Under the pieces are notes generated by a model. The model did no database searches and was not told the DNA's origin. It was given only the letters and a program-made list of their open reading frames with translations. This document shows positions 59,705 to 64,000 of a DNA stretch of 64,000 bases, piece after piece. Location: positions 2,034,245-2,098,244 of the forward strand of contig NZ_JAOCQF010000001.1 of the NCBI RefSeq assembly GCF_025380365.1, given 5' to 3'. Origin of the DNA: Albidovulum sediminis. GTDB taxonomy: Bacteria; Pseudomonadota; Alphaproteobacteria; Rhodobacterales; Rhodobacteraceae. How positions within the stretch are numbered: position 1 is the stretch's first letter; every line of letters begins with the position of its first letter. The position numbers were made by a program, and so were the translations under genes.

Positions 59705-60673
59705 TCAGATCCGGAAGTCGACCAGGCGCCTCAGGATGAGGTAGTTGGCCACCACGAGCGTCGCGATGGTGATCGCGAAGGGTTTGAACAGCGGGTCATC
59801 GGCGACCCCCATGTAGTAGTTCGGCGAAGTCAGCTGGGTCGAGATCAGGATGAAGACCGGAAGCGCCGAAAGAAAGATCGACGTCAGCCGCCCCTCGGCC
59901 GAGATCGCCTGGATGCGCCGCCGCATCGCCATGCGCGCCCGGATCACCGTCGAGAGCGTGCTGAGCACGCGCGCCAGGTCGCTGCCCGTTCCGTGCTGGA
60001 TGGCGATGCTGATTGCCAGGTAGCGAACGTCTTCCTGGTCGATCCGGTCGGCGAATTCGCCGAAGGCGTCGGGAAGGTCGTCGCCGTAGCTGACCTGGTC
60101 CAGAACGATGCCGAACTCGGTCGCGATCGGGTCGGACATCTCGTTGGCGACCGAGGCGATGGTGGTGTTGATCGGGTGACCGACCCTGAGGCCCCGCGCC
60201 ATGAGGTCGAGCGCATCCGGCAACTGCCGCACCATCGCGTCCATCCGCTTGTTCCTGAGGGTGCGGACGACGACCACCGGGGCGACGAAGCAGAACGCGA
60301 GCGCGAGCCCCGCCGCGGGCAATGCGCCGATGAAGGACGACGCGGCGACCGCAAGCACGATGGTCCCGGCAAGACACCCGGTCAGCACCACGGCCGGGTT
60401 GATCGTCAAGCCCGCCTGCCGGAGCGCGACCGGCAGGTCGCCGATGAAGGGTATCCGTGCCAGCGCCCAACGGTCGACCGAGGGCTTGAGAAGCCTCAGC
60501 ACATCCTCGGTCGTGGCGCCGGACGCGATCAGGCGCATCCGCCGGCTGCGGGCTGCCCCGGTCGTCTCTGACCGGGACAGAAGCTGGCGAATGCCCTCGT
60601 AGGCGATCAGCACGCCGACGAAGATGCCGACGTAGATCAGGGCCTCGATCTCGAAGCTGTCAAGTCCGGGCAT
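59705..60673 (-). CDS. tadB: Platform protein TadB of locus 2
   Basis: 322 aa from ATG 60673, which overlaps the cpaF end by 14 bp. LPDALDLMARGLRVGHPINT near residue 155 and DQEDVRYLAISIAIQHGTGSDLA near residue 210 are TadB-type. Helices near residues 10-28, 95-135 and 260-315. The next gene, tadC, begins 12 bp after its stop. Confidence 0.94.
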   Translation of the reverse strand: MPGLDSFEIEALIYVGIFVGVLIAYEGIRQLLSRSETTGAARSRRMRLIASGATTEDVLRLLKPSVDRWALARIPFIGDLPVALRQAGLTINPAVVLTGCLAGTIVLAVAASSFIGALPAAGLALAFCFVAPVVVVRTLRNKRMDAMVRQLPDALDLMARGLRVGHPINTTIASVANEMSDPIATEFGIVLDQVSYGDDLPDAFGEFADRIDQEDVRYLAISIAIQHGTGSDLARVLSTLSTVIRARMAMRRRIQAISAEGRLTSIFLSALPVFILISTQLTSPNYYMGVADDPLFKPFAITIATLVVANYLILRRLVDFRI

Positions 60674-62063
60674 CCTGCACCCCTTCCCGCCGGAACAGGT
60701 CCTGGCGCAGGTCCACGCCCGCCTGCTGCAGGAGGTCGGAGCAACGCGGGCGAATGCCGGTCGCAACGAAATCCCCCAGAATGTCGCCGTTTTCCGACTT
60801 GCCCGACCGCTTGAAGACGAAGATGTCCTGCATGGTGATGGTCGGGCCTTCCATGCCGGTGATCTCGCTCACGCTCACCACCCGGCGCTTGCCGTCGCTC
60901 ATCCGGCTGAGCTGCACGACCATGTGCAGGCCCGACGCGATCTGCGCGCGGATGGCCGACAGCGGGAAGTCGATGCCGATCATCGTCACCATCTGCTCGA
61001 TCCGGCCCAGCGCGTCGCGGGCGGAGTTCGCGTGCACGGTGGTCATCGACCCGTCGTGCCCGGTGTTCATCGCCTGAAGCATGTCGAAGGTTTCCGCGCC
61101 CCGCACCTCGCCCACGATGATGCGGTCGGGTCGCATCCGGAGCGCGTTGCGCACGAGATCGCGCTGGGTCACGGCGCCGGTGCCGCCCGGCGTCGGCGGC
61201 CGGGTTTCCAGCCGGACGACATGTTCCTGCTGAAGCTGAAGTTCCGCGGCATCCTCGATCGTCACCACCCGCTCGCTGTGGCCGATGTAGGACGACATGG
61301 CGTTGAGCATCGTCGTCTTGCCGGACCCGGTGCCGCCCGAGATCAGAACGTTGAGCCGCGCCTCGACAAGCCCCTTCAACAGCGCCGCCGCCGGCGCGGT
61401 CACGGACCCGATGTCGATCATCCGCTGCATCGTCAGGGGATGGCGGGAAAACTTGCGGATCGACAGCGCTGGCCCGTCGATGGCACAGGGCCGGATGATC
61501 GCGTTCACGCGGCTACCATCCTCAAGGCGCGCGTCCACCCAGGGCTGGCTTTCGTCGACCCGGCGACCGATGCGCGACACGATCTTGTCGATGATGCGCA
61601 GCAGGTGGCGTTCGTCGCGGAACCGGACCTTGGTGCGTTCCAGCTTGCCGAAGCGTTCGACATAGACGCTGCGGTGGGAGTTCACGAGGATGTCGTTGAT
61701 CGTCGGATCGGCAAGCAGCGGCTCAAGCGGGCCAAACCCCAGAACTTCGTCCAGAAGCTCGTCGATCAGCTGGTTGAACTCCTCCGACCGCATCGGGCGC
61801 TTCTGCGCCGACAGGACGTTCGACACCAGCGCCGCCACCTCGCGGCGCAGTTCCTCGGGCTGGACCTTGTCGATCACGGCCAGATTGAGCCGCTCCAGAA
61901 GCACCTCGTGCAGCTGACTCTTCAACTCCAGGCGTTCGATCAGCTCGTTGTCGGCTTCGGACGGTTGCCAGAGAGGGACGGTCGAATCCGCCGCCTTCGC
62001 GCCACCGATGTCGATGACATTGGCGGCCGGGGAAGCGTTGCTGCGGGTGAAACTCTTGAACAC
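60660..62063 (-). CDS. cpaF: CpaF/TadA secretion ATPase of locus 2
   Basis: 467 aa. Walker A is [14 protein letters not shown] near residue 240, Asp box [15 protein letters not shown], Walker [18 protein letters not shown] and His box [34 protein letters not shown] marks the N-terminal domain. The N-terminal 50 residues are unlike those of locus 1 CpaF, which suggests different docking partners. Confidence 0.96.
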   Translation of the reverse strand: MFKSFTRSNASPAANVIDIGGAKAADSTVPLWQPSEADNELIERLELKSQLHEVLLERLNLAVIDKVQPEELRREVAALVSNVLSAQKRPMRSEEFNQLIDELLDEVLGFGPLEPLLADPTINDILVNSHRSVYVERFGKLERTKVRFRDERHLLRIIDKIVSRIGRRVDESQPWVDARLEDGSRVNAIIRPCAIDGPALSIRKFSRHPLTMQRMIDIGSVTAPAAALLKGLVEARLNVLISGGTGSGKTTMLNAMSSYIGHSERVVTIEDAAELQLQQEHVVRLETRPPTPGGTGAVTQRDLVRNALRMRPDRIIVGEVRGAETFDMLQAMNTGHDGSMTTVHANSARDALGRIEQMVTMIGIDFPLSAIRAQIASGLHMVVQLSRMSDGKRRVVSVSEITGMEGPTITMQDIFVFKRSGKSENGDILGDFVATGIRPRCSDLLQQAGVDLRQDLFRREGVQDART

Positions 62064-62074
62064 GGTCGAACCTC

Positions 62075-63283
62075 CTATCTGGTCGCCCCGACCCGCGCGG
62101 TGGCGGGCAGGGCTTTTGTTATGGCTTTGGCAAGCTGGCCGATCGCCTTGGTCAGCGGGGAACGGGAAGCGACCGCGGTCAGGGGTTTGCCCTGGTCGAC
62201 AGCCGCACGGGCGGCCTTGTCGTCCTGCGGCAACCAGAACTCCAACTTGCTGTTGAGGGCGGTGGCGGCCTCCTTGTGCACGCTCGTGCGCATCAGGGGG
62301 CGGCTTTCCCGGTTCAGGACGACGGTCGTCTGAAGGCCGACGTTCACCGTCTTGAAGAAGTCCATCAGGCGCCGCGCATGGCGGACCGAGGGAACCGCAA
62401 GGTCGGTGACGATCAGAAGCTCGTCCGCCTGCTCGATCACCGGCTCGACCCAGCCGACCAGGGCGCGCGGCAGGTCCACCACCACATAGTCGTTGGTCTG
62501 CCGGAGCAGGTCGAGGATCGCCGCCACCTGTTCGGCGCGCAGGGCATCGACGGGGGCGAACTTGGACGGGGCCGGCAGCACCGAGAGGCCACCGGGGATC
62601 TTCGACATCGACTGCTCGAGGAAGCGCAGGTCGGGCACGTTTCCATCCTGCGCAAGCTTGAGCAGCGCATCCTGTTCGTCCAGGTCCAGCGCCGATCCGA
62701 TGGTGCCGAACTGCAGGTCGAAATCCACCAGCGCGACGCTGTGCTTGTCGGCGCGGTGCAGGAACCCACCCTTGCCCGTCAGCGCGTCGGCGAGATTCAG
62801 CGCCACTGTCGTCGAACCCGATCCCCCGCGCGCCTGCGCCATCGCGATCAGCCGGCCGAGACGGGCACCCCCGCCCCTCGCGGGCTCGGGTGTGGATCGC
62901 GCTTGCAGCCGCTCCAGCTGCTCGGACAGTTCCGCGCCGGTGATCGGATAGGGCAGAACCTCATCGACACCGGCGCGCGTCAGCTTGCGCGCTGCTGCCA
63001 GCGATATGTCGCTCGATGTCAGGGCAAGCAGAATCGTGCCCTCACGACGGTTGCGCGCCAGATCCTCGATCGCGCGCAGGTCTGCTTCGCTGCCGGGATC
63101 GGTATCGAAGATGATGAAGTCATGTTCCTGCGCGAACTTGACCGCCTGGCCGTTCAGCTGTGTCAGGGTGGAGGCCTTGGTGTCGACCTTGAGGCCGGGA
63201 TCGCCGCCCAGGGCCGCGCCGATCGCCTTGGAAACGGCGGCATCCGGCGTGATCACGAGGATGGACTTCACTTGGGCTTTCAT
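62075..63283 (-). CDS. cpaE: CpaE/TadZ ATPase of locus 2
   Basis: 402 aa. A receiver-like domain (residues about 1-125, SILVITPDAAVSKAIGAAL) is followed by a ParA/MinD domain with QARGGSGSTTVALNLAD near residue 152, DFDLQFGTIGSALDLDEQD and VVVDLPRALVGW. The signature P-loop lysine is Ser, as in locus 1 CpaE. It precedes cpaF by 11 bp. Confidence 0.93.
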   Translation of the reverse strand: MKAQVKSILVITPDAAVSKAIGAALGGDPGLKVDTKASTLTQLNGQAVKFAQEHDFIIFDTDPGSEADLRAIEDLARNRREGTILLALTSSDISLAAARKLTRAGVDEVLPYPITGAELSEQLERLQARSTPEPARGGGARLGRLIAMAQARGGSGSTTVALNLADALTGKGGFLHRADKHSVALVDFDLQFGTIGSALDLDEQDALLKLAQDGNVPDLRFLEQSMSKIPGGLSVLPAPSKFAPVDALRAEQVAAILDLLRQTNDYVVVDLPRALVGWVEPVIEQADELLIVTDLAVPSVRHARRLMDFFKTVNVGLQTTVVLNRESRPLMRTSVHKEAATALNSKLEFWLPQDDKAARAAVDQGKPLTAVASRSPLTKAIGQLAKAITKALPATARVGATR

Positions 63284-63323
63284 ATGCTTGCCTTTCTTTC
63301 CCGGCCGTTCGATGAGTCAGGGG

Positions 63324-64000
63324 TCATCCGTTCTCTCCCGGCGCCAGGTCTTCGGCGGGCAGCGAAACGCTGAGCGCAGGAAACTGGACGGATCGCGCGA
63401 AGGTCGAGGTGCCGCCCATCATCCGGACGAACCCCGCAATCGGCGTGACGAAGTTGAAGGTGAGGCCCTGCACCTGCGCCGTGACGATGGGAATGTACGG
63501 CCCGCCGAGGAAGCCCAGGCGAAGGTTGGTGCTGCCGAGTACGGCGCTGTCGGTATAGGTGATGCGCACGTTCGCGGCGGTGGCGTTCGCCGGCACGATA
63601 TCGTCGATGCGGCTCCAGATCTCGATCGCGGTCGCGTTGCCCGCGGCAATCCCCTGCGCGAGGGTGCAGCTTGCCTCCGCCACCGGCGCGCAGATGGTGC
63701 CGCCCGCGTTGCAGGCCGTGCCGAAGCGCGGCGGGATCGGGTCGCTGTTGGCGGGGTCGCGCCCCGTCGTGTTCGGAACCACGGGAACACCGGTGACGCC
63801 GGCGCAGGCGGGTGTGCGGACGATGGCGATGCGCGCCGCCTGCTGCATGGCCTTTTCCGCCGTTACGACATCGTAGCCCAGCCGGCCGAAGTCGATGATG
63901 CCCAGGAACACCAGCAGGAACAGCGGCACCACGACCGCCAGTTCGACCAGCGCCGCCCCGCGGTCGCCGCGGGCGATCCCGCGCAGGATATCGCGAACCC
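63324..64000 (-). CDS. TadE-like minor pilin of locus 2, 5' end off the right edge
   Basis: About 225 codons are visible. The frame is open past the GTG at 63932 to the window edge, and reads RGDRGAALVELAVVVPLFLL then GIIDFGR: a class III prepilin signal with cleavage after Gly and Glu at position +5, followed by the TadE hydrophobic helix. The mature domain is periplasmic, with paired Cys (TPACAG, TACNAGGTICAP, EASCTL). TadE-type pseudopilins help fibre assembly. The true start is probably outside the window. cpaE follows after about 40 bp. Confidence 0.9.
   Translation of the reverse strand, partial: VRDILRGIARGDRGAALVELAVVVPLFLLVFLGIIDFGRLGYDVVTAEKAMQQAARIAIVRTPACAGVTGVPVVPNTTGRDPANSDPIPPRFGTACNAGGTICAPVAEASCTLAQGIAAGNATAIEIWSRIDDIVPANATAANVRITYTDSAVLGSTNLRLGFLGGPYIPIVTAQVQGLTFNFVTPIAGFVRMMGGTSTFARSVQFPALSVSLPAEDLAPGENG

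Noticed and set aside
58664-60571. A 635-codon plus-strand frame opposite tadC/tadB of locus 2
   Set aside because: Shadow of two clear T2SS-F genes.
1-64000. CRISPR arrays, insertion sequences, integrases, tRNA or rRNA genes
   Set aside because: I looked for direct-repeat arrays, transposase motifs and cloverleaf sequences and saw none that I could support by eye; a tRNA search program would settle the tRNA point.

Overview
The window looks like chromosome of a high-GC alphaproteobacterium of the Rhodobacterales (Rhodobacteraceae/Paracoccaceae, Roseobacter or Rhodobacter type). The evidence is the ctaC-ctaB-small ORF-ctaG-ctaE-surf1 cytochrome oxidase cluster without subunit I, alpha-type Tad/Cpa pilus loci with very short Flp pilins, a TTGAT-N4-ATCAA (FnrL-type) box, an Lhr-like 'ligase-associated' helicase with PdeM, and dense ATGA-coupled operons. 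I found no rRNA, tRNA, CRISPR array, insertion sequence or prophage; the region reads as core genome plus catabolic and surface-structure islands. This is read by eye from sequence and family knowledge; no database search was run.

Layout. 1-9064 (minus): one long run from ctaC through haem O synthase, Cox11, subunit III, SURF1, threonine synthase, an M16 peptidase, a GNAT acetyltransferase, a metallo-beta-lactamase-fold protein and a truncated FAD-linked oxidase. 9240-17284 (plus): tldD, dprA, an M15-type peptidase coupled to a secreted cysteine-containing protein, topA, and the two subunits of a 3-oxoacid CoA-transferase. 17387-21862: a membrane flippase-like protein, DprE1-like oxidase, DprE2-like reductase and a convergent HAD-UbiA fusion, together resembling the mycobacterial route to polyprenyl-phosphoryl-arabinose. 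21870-22736: a lytic transglycosylase.

23077-34025 (plus): Tad locus 1, with two separately terminated Flp-like pilins, cpaB, cpaC secretin, an OmpA-type lipoprotein, cpaE, cpaF, tadB, tadC, two TPR lipoproteins and a prepilin peptidase. It is followed by a polytopic membrane protein (minus) and an AAA ATPase coupled to an NAD-binding protein. 38169-41803: Lhr-like helicase, PdeM nuclease and a hotdog thioesterase.

41867-50531: a tightly coupled catabolic operon of a molybdenum hydroxylase (FAD subunit plus fused 2Fe-2S/molybdopterin subunit), a 6-hydroxynicotinate reductase homologue, a UPF0280 (ApbE-fold) protein, two paralogous DUF1185 proteins and a MarR regulator, with a convergent enamidase homologue. 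This is the reductive nicotinate-degradation chemistry known from Eubacterium barkeri, or a closely related N-heterocycle pathway. 50611-56994: a putrescine/spermidine ABC transporter, a divergent GntR regulator and a putrescine-type aminotransferase, tied together by three GATC-centred palindromes.

57055-64000 (minus): Tad locus 2, with a second prepilin peptidase, a LuxR-type regulator, tadC, tadB, cpaF, cpaE and a TadE-like minor pilin running off the right edge. The least ordinary parts are the arabinosyl-donor cassette, the reductive N-heterocycle operon with its UPF0280 and tandem DUF1185 genes, and the two Tad loci whose Flp pilins carry Asp-Trp instead of Glu-Tyr.
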